This document shows positions 34,601 to 45,554 of a stretch of DNA of 64,000 nt, piece after piece. Each line of letters starts with the position of its first letter. Position 1 is the first letter of the stretch. This DNA is from Alentia gelatinosa (lineage: Eukaryota; Annelida; Polychaeta; Phyllodocida; Polynoidae): positions 41,065,718-41,129,717 of the forward strand of contig OX465590.1 of assembly GCA_950022655.1 (NCBI GenBank). The letters run 5' to 3'. A program made the translations under genes and the position numbers. Below the pieces are notes generated by a model. That model did no database searches. It had not been told where the DNA came from and saw nothing but the letters and a program-made list of their open reading frames with translations.

Positions 34601-35640
34601 ACTTCCTCTCTTATGATTCATTTCAAGCCATGCCAAAATCAAAGTTCGATATTGTAGTTTTCGGATCTATTTTTCTCGTGAGAAACCAATGGGATCTTTT
34701 GGCTGGTACCCGCCTGTGTCTTACGACTTATGGGATCTTAACTTTCGCTGGTAGCCCTTTCAAAACTCCTCTGATTCCCCCCACCCACCAACAGCTTAAG
34801 TATTTGGCCCACATATTGCATCTATCTTTGTGGAGCAGTCGGCAGGGCCTCCGGCTTGATATGCGGACGTCGGGCGTTCGAACCCCGCTATCGGTAGTTC
34901 ATTTTTTCATTTTTCTATATTTTTTGTACTCGGACTCGACGAAGTCGCTAGTCTCTAATATATTTCCTTTATGGCCTTCTTAGGCAGGATGAGTGATGCA
35001 AGGCCCCTTTGGTTGACTTTTCTACTCAGAAGGACACTTTAGGGTCTCTCCCTCCCATGTCTCCTCCCCTTCTTGCTCCTCTAGTTCAGAGGTGGTCTCC
35101 TTATCCTGCCCTTCAGGCTACCTCTCCTCTGGCTACCTCTCCTCCTCCTTGCTGGCATGCCTTACTTCCTGAGGAGTAGCAGGTGCAACACTAAAACTGT
35201 GACATCCTGGGAAAGGTATCAGGGCTCAAGGGCACTATGGGCACCAACAACAAGGCCATAGAACCTTCACAATATGGGGAGAGAAAACCAGCAAGAGTGA
35301 GCCAGGAATTGAAACCAAGTGGTGTCACATTTTTCCTCCATGGCATGCCACACAATGGTCTGAGATTCTGACATGCAATGGTCAGCTCTGATCTATACCT
35401 TAACCTTCTAAACCTTTTTATATGTTAGCTATAGTTAATAGTAACAGGTAGAGCATGACACAAGTATGTGACAGATACATACAAGCAGGAGGTATAAATA
35501 CTGTATGGAACAGGGTTCCATATGGCAAAATATGCATCAACTAAAACTAGGTTTTGCTGGTAACAATAGCTAGGATAAGTGTCCAGCTTTGTCTTGAGGG
35601 AGCCAGAGGAAAGAAACCTGGAGTATTCTGGCATGCCCCC
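31700..35640. other. Interior of the long-arm element
   Basis: No coding region is supported. It contains a tRNA-like SINE at 34836-34985 and a segment at 34429-34575 that recurs in reverse at 41152-41290 (CCGCACATAGAGACA; GAGAATCTCAC type). The rest is unassigned. Confidence 0.55.
34836..34985 (+). mobile_element. tRNA-like SINE (box B GTTCGAACCCC)
   Basis: GGAGCAGTCGGCAGGGC resembles box A, CTTGATA an anticodon loop, and GGCGTTCGAACCCCGC box B. A T-rich body follows. The stems pair poorly, so I call a SINE head rather than a tRNA gene. Confidence 0.55.
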
Positions 35641-37039
35641 AAGAACTTATAGCAATTTGTTTATATGAGAATCAAAGGGAGTAACTGCACTGATTATTTT
35701 CTACCTGCATTGGTTGCCATGGTAACAAGATTCTAAAGACATAAAACAAGAGTTACCCATTACGTCTGAAATGTTAACATATAAAAACAATTAATGAGTT
35801 TGAAACCCTATGAGTTTTCTTGTTTTTCTGGGACTTACGCTTCAATTGTGTAAGAAATTGGTGGTTTCTAAGTAGATTATTATGCATTTAGGTTGTCATG
35901 GAAATGGAAGTGATGCTACATTCTTTTGGTCAAAATAGTGGCAGAATCAAATTCCCCATGTAATAATTGACCAAAATGGCACATTTTAAATGCAGTAGAC
36001 TCTCCAAGTACTAGGATAAATACTTATATTAAGTCTCTATCATCAATGGCTAAAAAAGCTAGTAATTTGCTTTGATGACAATCAGAGCTGGCTATTGCAG
36101 TGGCTGTTTTGTGATAAACTGGTTGCCATGGCAATCAAATGCTAAGGGAATGAAAAGAACAACTCCACATTATGTCCCAAATGTATACATCATGAAAATG
36201 AAATCTCATGAGTAGGTGTTTAGCTCCTATTTCTTATATCTATTATTCATATTTGCAGGAAATTGGTGGTTTCTAAGTAGATTATTATGCATTAAGGTTG
36301 TCATGGAAACAAAAGTGATGCTACATTCTTTTGGTCAAAAGAGTGGCAGAATCAGATTCCCCATGTAATGATTGACCAACATGGCACATTTCATGCAGTA
36401 GACTCTCTAATGGCCTTTTTGAGACTATACTCTTCTACTAGTTGCCATGTCATGCAGATTTGCCATACAAATGTCCAGTTAGTGTATCATTATCTGGCTG
36501 CTTTGGTCATAGAAAAAACCTTGTTATGGTTGCCATGGGAACAATTGAATGGCTTCAAAAAATGGTGGTACCTATTAATGCTGTGTGTTATAGCTAAATT
36601 TATCAATTTGTATGTGTCATTCATAAAATCATTCTTTTTATCCAACTTTAATAACCATGAGAAAACCAAAAATGGGGGTTCCCCCACAAATTGGAATGTT
36701 ACCATGGCAACAGTTCTTCCAAGAAAACAGAAAAGGGCATATTTCCATACTGTACACTTTTGGCCAAAGAATGATAAATTTTACAGACAGAAAAAATGCA
36801 TTTATTCACCTATTCTTATAAAAGTATGTATTATGTGTCAGTATGTATTAAACTTTGTTTTCCTTCTATTACCATGGAAACGAGTATGATGCTACACTTT
36901 TTGGAACAAACGAGTATCAGATTCAGATTCCTGAGGTCATAATTGACTAATATGGCAAGTTTCAGCCAGTAGACTTTCGGGGGTCAATTTTACCCATTTT
37001 TAGGCCATTTGCTCCTCTACTATAAATACACAATATTGA

Positions 37040-37170
37040 CTGGTTTCAGATACAAGCGGCGGTATGGTCCGAGGAGTTGACGCGTAGTAATATCCGAGCG
37101 TATGCAAGGATATTGCGTAGAATCATCTCCGAGGAACATACAACCGCTTTTATCTGAAACCAGTCTATAT
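37040..37170. repeat. Fold-back repeat, GACTGGTTTCAGATA family
   Basis: Inverted arms GACTGGTTTCAGATACAAGC and its near complement ending TATCTGAAACCAGTC surround CGAGCGTATGCAAGGATATT. A sister is at 44250-44378; a loose arm is at 37703-37735. Confidence 0.75.
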
Positions 37171-37948
37171 TGTATTTATTATCCATCTTTTTTGACAAGT
37201 GGCATGTCGATATCAGTTTGTTTTAGTAATGCACTATTTTCCAATACACACTATTTTTCCGTATGCACCACCCGGAGCATACAACATATCTGTATGCGCC
37301 AGGTATGTCCATACAAACGCCCTATGTGTTTTCTATGGACACTTTGTATTAGGTGGATAATAAAAGCCAGTGTTTTCCAGAACACTTTCACATGTCTGTA
37401 TTTTTGCTCTGAGGAAGGAGTTGACGTGCAGTAATATCCGAGTGTATGATAGGATATTGAGGTTTGTAGCACAGCCCTTCAATGAGACAGCACTTTAAAA
37501 CGGACATAGGGTCCCACTGCTACAAGCAGACCAAAGTCGAGTTAGTACATTTCTCCAGAACCAGAAAGGTCAACTAATGAGTCAGTCTCAAAAAGACGTA
37601 ACTTTTTAAACCTAAAAAAAAACAACCCAAAAAACAAACTTTTTAAACCTACCAAAGACGTAAAACTACTCACACAAACAGTCAACTCCAAGGAGCATAT
37701 GACTGCTTTTATCTGAAACCAGTCTATAGTGTATTTATTATCCACCTTTTCTGGACTTTTCGCCATTTTTCCATACCAGAACCCTTGTGCGAGCTCTCCT
37801 CCGACCTTGTGCTCTCATTAAATAGAAAATTAAACGACCCCCTGTTGGCAGATGTGTGAAACTAGGCTTTTCTTGAAGTCTAATCATCTGCTTCAAGGTT
37901 ATGTAAGGCGTAATACTCTCATCCAATCAGAAAGGAACACGATGACAA

Positions 37949-38172
37949 CATTTTAAATGGAGCAATAAGTAAATATATCCAATTAGAGAATAATATTAGG
38001 AAACGTCCATACTGTGGATGAAACGGTTCCTGTTCGAGGTCAGTCGTCGATTTCATACTGCCTGACGCCTCAGGCGACGACTGACCGAGAACGAGAACCA
38101 TTTCGTCTACAGTAAGGATGTTTGCTTATTATTATATACCTTTAATTGGTGAAATAACGCCATTTTAAAGAC
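37949..38172. repeat. Fold-back element, ~100-nt arms
   Basis: ACGGTTCCTGTTCGAGGTCA plus GTCGTCG is mirrored by CGACGACTGACCGAGAACG plus AGAACC around a CTGACGCCTCAGG centre. The outer arms (CATTTTAAATGG, CCAATTAGAG) pair with AATTGGTG and CCATTTTAAAG. Confidence 0.75.
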
Positions 38173-38279
38173 ATACAAAGTCGCAATCGCAGCGGGCATG
38201 AACATTATTATTACTGCACCCCTATCAGCGGGCAGTATTCAATAGACATTCGGACACATGGATATATCATAATAATATA

Positions 38280-39090
38280 TAAAGTTGGGAGGTAAGTAAT
38301 TTCCTGACTAGCTGTCAATTAGTACATGTATATTCTTTTTTATTTAATTTTAATATTTTAAAGATTTTTTTTACATTACATGTACTATTGTTCTGTGCCG
38401 TGTTAGGAGGAGCTGCCAAAGCTGAGATATTCACAGGGGACCTCGGAGACAGGAACTGATCGTCAGTTGGTTCCTACAGAGCTCTGTGGTTCTCTCGTGG
38501 TTAATGATTTAAGGTGGTAGCGTGCTTCCTTACATAAGTCAGTCTACAAAGATTTCTTGTAGCCAGATATATTTACACTGGTTGGTACTGAATTAAATAT
38601 TACAACATACGCCAGTCAACTTTGTCTGGGGAACTACGCAGTGATTCTGGACTCTGGTCATATACGGTCACTGCCTTTATACAAGTTATATAGCATTTAG
38701 ATAAGGTGAGAAATGTGCCAATACAAGCAGTGTTTAAGCAAGGAAGTCAGGGCTAGTAAGGTGATGGCTTTACCACTAAAACAAGTATTAAAGATTTTAC
38801 CAACTAAGACTTGTAAATTATGAATCAATAACGAAATAAGAAGAAATAACGAGTGTGCACATAAATGAAAGTAGCAAATATAAGAAAATACCCATGCCTA
38901 AATAAGGATGACATGATAAATTGATTCTAAATACAAAGAAACAAGTTGACTGGGGCTTCACTTCATACTACCATGAGGGTATGTTTTAAATAGCAACATA
39001 GCCTTGAACCTGTATTGAGTGTATGGTACAGATTCTGTCGGGTCACTGGCCACCTTCAACATGGTCACAGAACTGTTATCCCTCATAATT
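38280..39090. other. AT-rich, nothing recognised
   Basis: 38196-38280 resembles the end of the 49741-50040 repeat (CTGCACCCCTA...GCGGGCAGTATT). No gene or repeat is seen beyond that. Confidence 0.45.
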
Positions 39091-39091
39091 A

Positions 39092-39680
39092 GAAGGAAAC
39101 TCACAAGATGAAAATAATTTGGTCCGTACTCCACTGAGTTTGACTGCGGAGTAATTCACGAAGCGTGACTTATGTAGCGGTCAAACGAGGAGGAGTGTGG
39201 GCCAAGTATTTTTTTCGTCAAGTGGGTTTCTGATTTTATCTCACCCTATATACATGATCAGAAACATTATCAATCAATAGAATAACTCACCCAATTAACT
39301 ATTGAGTATTGGGGGCACTGCCCTCATGGTCGTGGAGTATGGGTTCCTAATGTTAAACACATGGAGAACAATACCGGGGCGAGATAATTAGAAGGAAACC
39401 CACGAGATGAAAATAGTTTGGTCTGTACTCCACCGAGTTTGACTGCAGAGTAATTCACTCAGCTTCGCTTCGTGAATTACTCTGCAGTCAAACTCGGTGG
39501 AGTACAGACCAAACTATTTTCATCTCGTGGGTTTCTGATTTTATCTCACCCCGTATAATATTAATTATTGATGAAATGAATCACCCAGCCATTTAGTATT
39601 GGGTACACGAACCTCACGGCCGTGGAGTATGAGTTCCTAATGTTAAGCCTATGGAGACAAATACCGGGGCGAGATAATTT
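39092..39680. repeat. TATCTCACCC fold-back elements with a 64-bp perfect palindrome
   Basis: Two adjacent elements. The second has perfectly complementary 64-nt arms at 39395-39458 and 39472-39535 around the 13-nt loop TCAGCTTCGCTTC (GCTTCGC at 39462-39468). The arms carry ATGAAAATAGTTTGGTCTGT and ACTCCACCGAGTTTGACTGC. Outer modules hold TATCTCACCC, TTAATTATTGATGAAATG and AGTTCCTAATGTTAAGCCTA. Confidence 0.93.
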
Positions 39681-39689
39681 GTATTATGC

Positions 39690-40585
39690 ACTGACTAGGA
39701 AGTGGCACTCAGCAGCACAGCTTCTGAGGTCAGCAGTTATCCGGTGTTTAACGACCATCAAGTTTCATATAGGAAACACCAAAGTTTCACTTGTGTTTTT
39801 TTCTCCTGAAAAAATTGGAAAAGATACCAAAATATAGTGTGACATATTGTGAGTTGCTTGTTCAAGTTAAGTATTGAACATATTGGTTTAAAATTTTTCT
39901 AATTGTACATACGATATCGGAATTGGATTATGATAAAGTCTAAACATACACGTGTGAACAATAAACATTTCTCAAGCTCCTTTCCTATCACAATTATAGA
40001 TATAAAATACAGCAGACCCTAAGATAATTTCAAGGTTAAGAATACAATTTATTTAAAAAAAAATTTAAATTTTTTTTTTTTTAAGAATACAAGGCTGGAG
40101 AACGCTTCTGCACACAACCGAATCACAGGTTTCATCCGAATCGGACTCTTCAGGCATCTTATAGTTAGGGTGTATTAAGGCATATGACATTGTCACATTT
40201 AGAAGGCGTTACAAATTATGTAGGCCCTAGGCAACTTTATCAAAGTAATAAAATTGACAAAGTATTGGAGAAAAATTGCTCTGGTGAAGGAGACAGTTTG
40301 GCTTCCCTGTCAGGGGTGGGTCCTGGGGCACCGAGGGTTAGAAACAACCCAGGGGGGCTGAGGAGTAAGTGTCACTAAACCGGTAACAAAAATAAATAAA
40401 AAATAAAAAATAAAAACCAAAAAAACTAAGATAATTTCAAGATATTATTGACATATTCATGAATAATGGTTTATTACAGCACGCAGCCTTTTTAAAACCT
40501 ACACTACTTTCGTTGCCTGATTTCTATAAGTGATTATCACCCTTACTTGTAAGACAACATTAACATCTTACACATGTTACGTGTC
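39690..40585. other. AT-rich, no gene recognised
   Basis: A/T runs at 40052-40085 and an AAATAAAAA run near 40390-40415. No coding exon is supported. Confidence 0.45.
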
Positions 40586-40588
40586 TTT

Positions 40589-40880
40589 ATCTCACCCCTG
40601 GTATTTTTTCCCCATAGACTTAACATTGGGAACTCATATCCAACGCCCATTGAGTATTTGGGAAAAAAACTCAATGTGGGATTATGCCACAAATGTTAGC
40701 CAATAAGTCAATGAGAAGGGTGAAATAAATTCAGAAGTTTACGGTCAGAACTTGATCCCATCTAATTTGAATCGCTTCATAATACATGCGGCTTCACCTT
40801 GTGAATTACTACACTATTCAAACTCGATGGTATACGAGCTCTTGCCGTAAACTTTCATACATTTCCTCTTTAGTATTTTG
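40589..40880. repeat. TATCTCACCC fold-back element
   Basis: It starts TTATCTCACCCCTGGTATTT, then CATAGACTTAACATTGGGAA. The palindrome arms contain TTACGGTCAGAACTTGATCC and GAGCTCTTGCCGTAAAC around GCGGCTTCACCTTGTG, a decayed tip. It resembles 46495-46740. Confidence 0.7.
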
Positions 40881-41893
40881 TAGTTTCATACTCTCTGTGA
40901 CCCTCTTTGCTCGTATCTGCTCGTGACAAGAATGACTCAGTCTGGATGAATCATCCTTCGTGTCTTTTTCCGGCCGCTCGCTTTGACAGAGAAACAAACA
41001 AAGTTCTCTATCGATATAAACTTGTACAAGGAAAGGAGATTGGAAAACTACAGTTCAAAATTATATTTTCAGTACAGTTAAAAACAAATCATAAGAATAG
41101 AAGTACATCTGTGGAGAGAAAAACAAAAAAAATATAGCAGGATTCAGTTAGGAACTGTACGAGAATCTCACTCTCTTGGCTCCTCAGTCTCCAGCCCTAG
41201 GTCTGGTTAACTATGTCTCTATGTGCGGGAGCAACTTCAAGCGGATTCGACGGAATTCTACCGTTTTAGATATAGTAGGTAATTACTCCAACATGTACAA
41301 ATGTATATCATAGTCCACACACACACACCAAGGCACTCACTGTCTGGTGGGCACATACAAAATACATCCTGTAATATGGGGCATCCCTATTTGATACACA
41401 TAATTACATTTTATCTCTTATATCTTACTCTTATTTTCCAAAATTAAAGCAAATTTGCTATTTGTTGATATACAGTGTACATTGAAATGACAACATATAC
41501 TTATATAGCATTCACAATCTTGTTATTTATTAGAATTTCAATTTTCTAAAATGCAGTGAATTGATCATGAAGTTAATCTCATCTGATGTATCACTGATGA
41601 CATAAACTACATGTATATTGAACTGAGATGGTCGTTTAGCGGGTGGGGTGTTTATTAACCCTTAGTGTATGGTACGGCAGTCCTGTGTACTCTATAAGTA
41701 GGTGACATCCACTGACAGGTCACCGGGTCAGACCCATGGGAACTGCTAACCAGGATCTGAGCACTGACAACATAAAACACCTAACAACAAATCATCCCTT
41801 TGAGCATTTTTATTGTGCTCTACTCGCGTTCAAAATTTCATGTGCATATTTATGAGCAACAATTATCAAATATGCTTTTTTTCCTCTTTTTCT

Positions 41894-41925
41894 CCCCCCC
41901 CCCCTTTTTTTGGGGGGGGGGGGGG
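41894..41925. repeat. C11-T7-G14 homopolymer hairpin
   Basis: Eleven C, seven T and fourteen G in succession, able to pair C with G around a T loop, followed by more G-rich sequence to 41939. It may also be a difficult assembly spot. Confidence 0.85.
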
Positions 41926-42344
41926 CGGGGGGAGGGGGTCAATTTCTTTATTTGGTCTCTGGTAAAGTCAAATACTCACATAAGGAAAAAAGTAGTCCAA
42001 TAAAGGGGCATGACGGATACATTGGAAGATGGCGGCTGATTTGTCTGTGAAATGTCTTTCGTCAGAAATAAACTATTAACAAAAAATAAAAAATACAGTC
42101 TTTATAATATACAATATAAAACATAGTATAAAGTCTTTGAGGACCCATACTCCTAATACAAAATATATAGAGATATAATAGATATGGCCATCCACACAAA
42201 GCAAAGGTATGTCGATAGCTTTCAGTAATAATGAATATTTCAGTTAATGAATGTGTACTCCATTCAAATTATTGAGTTACTCGATAATAAACCAAAATAA
42301 AACCCCAGATTCAAAATAGACGATATCTCCTCATATGAGTAATT

Positions 42345-42640
42345 ATATAGAACGTCCTAACCATGCTGTACAATTCACAGAACGAATGGTAATTTACGGT
42401 TTGTACGGACCGAGGCATTTATGCCGAGTTCCGTACAAACGGTAAATCATCGTCGAGTTCTGTGACTTGTACAAACATGGTTGGACGTTATATATTTACT
42501 ATATACCCGAAAAAAAAAATCAATTTCATTCAGTTTAACAACCAATTTCTTAATAAACGTGTACATGGCAAGGTGGTCCGTATTTTAGTGTACGGACAGT
42601 ATTTTTACATCATATGCCGAAACAGTGTTTATCCTACCCC
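42345..42640. repeat. Fold-back repeat, GTACGGAACGAGGC family, copy 2
   Basis: ATAGAACGTCCTAACCATGC and TACGGTTTGTACGGACC pair with the downstream GTACAAACGGTAAATCAT and ACAAACATGGTTGGACGT around CGAGGCATTTATGCCGAG. Confidence 0.75.
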
Positions 42641-43045
42641 TAATAAAAAGTGCCATAGGTTTAACATTGACTCAGTGTATTTGACGGAGCGTTGAATAAA
42701 GTGTTATTTATGCACCGAGGTGAATAAAATAAACGGACCAATCAGGGACCAGATAACGAAAGTAGATCTGGCAGCATTGACAAATGTGGCCATCCTCCGA
42801 TGAGTGTCAACACGCTGCTAACATGGATAATTACAAAGTTTTCTCTTTATATCGGTGAGATGGGGTAGGATAAATACAAAACCGAACTCGAGTTAGCCTT
42901 GTCAATATTTATACCACTCTGGTCAGGTCTGCTACTCACTAAACTCGGCTAACGCCTCGTGTAGTAATACACAACCTGCCCATCGTGGCATAAACATTGA
43001 CAAGGCTAACTCTCGTTTGGTTTCTACTAAGTATTTACAGAATAT
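42634..43045. repeat. TATCCTACCC fold-back element
   Basis: It starts TATCCTACCCCTAATAAAAA. After GGGGTAGGATAAATAC comes a palindrome: AACCGAACTCGAGTTAGCCT pairs with AGGCTAACTCTCGTTTGGTT, with tip CTCGGCTAACGCCTCG. Confidence 0.78.
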
Positions 43046-43284
43046 ACGGCATGGGTATATAGTAATGTGTTCTTTCGGCTACAGTGGTATGTTGTTATAG
43101 ACATACATCGTATAAAGCCATAACACATCGGTGTAGGTACCGCGGGAGGGGGGGGGGGGGTGTAGGGTCAGCAATACAATGAGCTGAGTGTACCTCGGTC
43201 GGGCTTCGCTCCAGCCTGGGAGCTATTTGGCAGCACACAAAGTATGTGAGTAAACATGCATATAACTGAACATCATAGGTTGAC

Positions 43285-43560
43285 ATGCATTATCTCACCC
43301 CTGGAATAAATGTCCATAGGCTTAACATTGAGATCTCGTTCTCCATTTCAAGTATTGCAGTCGGTTCTTCATGGTCTATATCCTGTTTGTTGTCCATTCA
43401 TTTATTTCATTCAACTCGTTTTGGTCAAAGAAGTCATTCTGCAACTCGTTTGAATGCTATGTGATATTCACTCGGCTGTCGCCTCGTTCATATCACACCG
43501 CATCAAATTCGTGGAGAACGACGACTTTGACCAAAACTTGGTTTCTTCTTTAGTATTCTA
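43285..43560. repeat. TATCTCACCC fold-back element
   Basis: TATCTCACCCCTGGAATAAA and CATAGGCTTAACATTGAG, then arms TTTTGGTCAAAGAAGTCATT and ACGACTTTGACCAAAA around CTCGGCTGTCGCCTCG. Confidence 0.75.
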
Positions 43561-44249
43561 CATAATACGATACATAGTATTAAATCTACAAATTATTAAA
43601 ACCAACCATGCAATCTCCATGTTCTTTATATCATTGTAATATACTCTCTCTGTATTGCCGTTACTATTCGAAAGAAAGCGGATATGATCGTTTATAGAGA
43701 GTTGACATTAGATATTTTTTATTATTTTAGAGATATTAGGGATTTCAATGTGACAGAGTACAAAACAACGAAATATGGTCATCTGACCATTAAAGGCATA
43801 TTGGACAATTTAGCATGAAAATTAAAACCCATGTCATTTTCATTAAAATTGAATATGATGATCTCTAAGTGTTGTAGAACACATATCTAACTTAAAAATC
43901 ATGGGTCACCATGCTAGTTTTTTTGTTGTTTAGAGATCAATATCATGATAATTCTATAATACGTTATATAGAAATTCTAAAAAGTTGTTTTTCATAGTAA
44001 AACCCTTATTATTTTCTCCAAACTTTTACAGAATATAGCATATGTATAGTACTACATATTAAGGTTTAAAAATCATAGGTCATTTTTGAAAGAATTTAAT
44101 TGAGGTCGTGACTAATACACCTCTTTACAAAGCTGATGCTACATTGAATACGACAATTACCTGTTATTTGAACCGTGTTGCTGTAGTCTTCAGGGTAGGA
44201 TGTTCTTATACAAAACAAACGGCGCTGCTAGCCATGGTACAATATAGAT
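43561..44249. other. AT-rich, nothing recognised
   Basis: No repeat or gene signal was found. Confidence 0.5.
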
Positions 44250-44378
44250 TGGTTTCAGATAAAAACGGTTGTATGCTCCTGGGAGTTGACTACGCAATAT
44301 CCTCGCATGTGCTCCGAAATTACTACGCGTCAACCTCTGGGAGCATACGACCGCTTGTATCTGAAATCAGTCAATATT
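44250..44378. repeat. Fold-back repeat, GGTTTCAGATA family
   Basis: ATTGGTTTCAGATAAAAACG and its near complement CTTGTATCTGAAATCAGTC flank a core with CGCAATATCCTCGCATG. Sister of 37040-37170. Confidence 0.72.
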
Positions 44379-44461
44379 GTCTCTGTATGGTTTGGTGCAG
44401 AATTCTCATTTAGGGTTTCACAAGATCATATGTTGCATGTATCACCTATAAGTTTATATAT

Positions 44462-44949
44462 CATTCTCCGATCCGGCTGGTAACTTCCGGTTCAAAATAC
44501 CCTCCAAATTCGCCTGACAACGGATCTGTCCGCCATCTTGGTGGTGACAACAAAGCGCTGTCAGAGTGTAAAATGGCAAACAAACTATACTAATTTACCC
44601 TTTTCTGTGCTTCCTGTATATGTAATTGTTGAAATAGGATTATTTACGTTATTTAGACATAATTTTAACGTGCCAAGTCCAAGAAAAGAGTTGTTTCGAC
44701 GATTTGTTGACATTGCGTTTATGGTCTAAACTGAAGCCATTACAAATCTAATTGATCTGAAACTGCAAGGATGGTCTGGTTTTATCGAGGGAAAGGCTTG
44801 CGAGTTACATAACACATCCCCACATGTTGAATATTATCAGAAATGAACGTTTGGATTCGCCATAGGCTTAGCACTGTGTAGGTGCCTTCCCAAGATGGCC
44901 GCGCTGCTGGTTCGGAGCGCCACCTACTTCCATGCCGGATCGGAGAATG
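44462..44949. mobile_element. 488-bp MITE with CATTCTCCGATCCGG ends
   Basis: CATTCTCCGATCCGG at the left is exactly mirrored by CCGGATCGGAGAATG at the right. A TAT lies on either side. Near each end is an oppositely oriented GCCATCTTGG / CCAAGATGGC (YY1-like core). It sits inside the first copy of a direct duplication (44383-44461 and 45276-45362). Confidence 0.85.
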
Positions 44950-44979
44950 TATAAGATATTATCACAAGATACTATAGGG

Positions 44980-45270
44980 GAAACCCATGAAAGTTTTAGG
45001 GTCTGAGCTCGTATCCCATCGAGTTTGAATCACGTAGTAATTCACAAGGCGAAGCCGCGCGAATTGCTATGTGATTCAAATGAGATGGGATCGAGCTCTG
45101 ACCCTAAACTTGAATGGGTTTCTGAATTTATCTCACCCTTAATATTGACTAATGGGCTAACATTTGTGACATTATCCCCCATTGGATATGTTTCCTAAAT
45201 ATCTAATGGGTGTTAGATACGCGTTTCCAATGTTAAGTCTATGGAGAAAAAATATCTGGGGTGAGATAAT
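44980..45270. repeat. TATCTCACCC fold-back element with GCGAAGC tip
   Basis: 44980-45122 is a palindrome: GAAACCCATGAAAGTTTTAG, then GGTCTGAGCTC, pairing with GAGCTCTGACCCTAAACTTG; the tip is CACAAGGCGAAGCCGCG (GCGAAGC 45049-45055). A second module, 45127-45270, opens TATCTCACCC and closes GGGGTGAGATA. Confidence 0.88.
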
Positions 45271-45430
45271 TGTATATGTATGGTTTGGTGCAGAATTCGC
45301 ATTTAGGGTTTCACAAGATGATATGTTGACATGTTCCATGTATCACCTATATGTATATATATCATATATATGATAGTATCACAAGATACCTGCTGTATAG
45401 ATGCTAATTATCAGGTGTTTTATCATTCAG

Positions 45431-45554
45431 TTGGTACAGAACACTGCCGCCAGGATGTCGTCGGTGAAGGTAGCGGTGAGGGTGCGTCCCTTCAACAACC
45501 GCGAGATTCAGCGAGAAAGCACATGTATCATCGACATGTCGGGCCACGCCACCA
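45431..45554 (+). CDS. KIF1: Kinesin-3 motor (KIF1/unc-104 type), first coding exon
   Basis: KIF1/unc-104 motors carry synaptic vesicle precursors and other cargo along microtubules. The coding part is 45455-45554 (33 codons + 1 nt): [20 protein letters not shown], then [13 protein letters not shown], the start of the motor domain's first beta strand ([13 protein letters not shown]) as found in KIF1A/KIF1B and unc-104. The ATG at 45455 is preceded by GCCGCCAGG, a good initiation context. The acceptor is TTATCATTCAG ending at 45430, so 24 bases of 5' UTR are in the exon; the donor is GTAAGT at 45555 (phase 1). No second coding exon appears in the next 18.4 kb. KIF1 versus another kinesin-3 cannot be proven from 33 residues, but the MSG motif after CII favours KIF1. 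Confidence 0.88.

Larger units (their letters stand above)
30322..37020. mobile_element. 6.7-kb non-autonomous element with ~1.4-kb inverted arms
   Basis: The left arm 30322-31690 and right arm about 35645-37020 are inverted copies. The outer ends read GTAGAGGAGCAAATGGCCTA on both sides, flanked by TA (30320-30321; 37021-37022), a possible TA target duplication. The arms contain two or three internal direct repeats of 400-580 bp (GAGAGTCTACTGCAT, CAATCATTACATGGGGAAT) and many CCATGGCAAC motifs. The two 173-codon open frames at 30453-30974 (-) and 36368-36889 (+) are the same arm sequence; they match no family I know. The 3.9-kb middle has no transposase. Confidence 0.82.
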
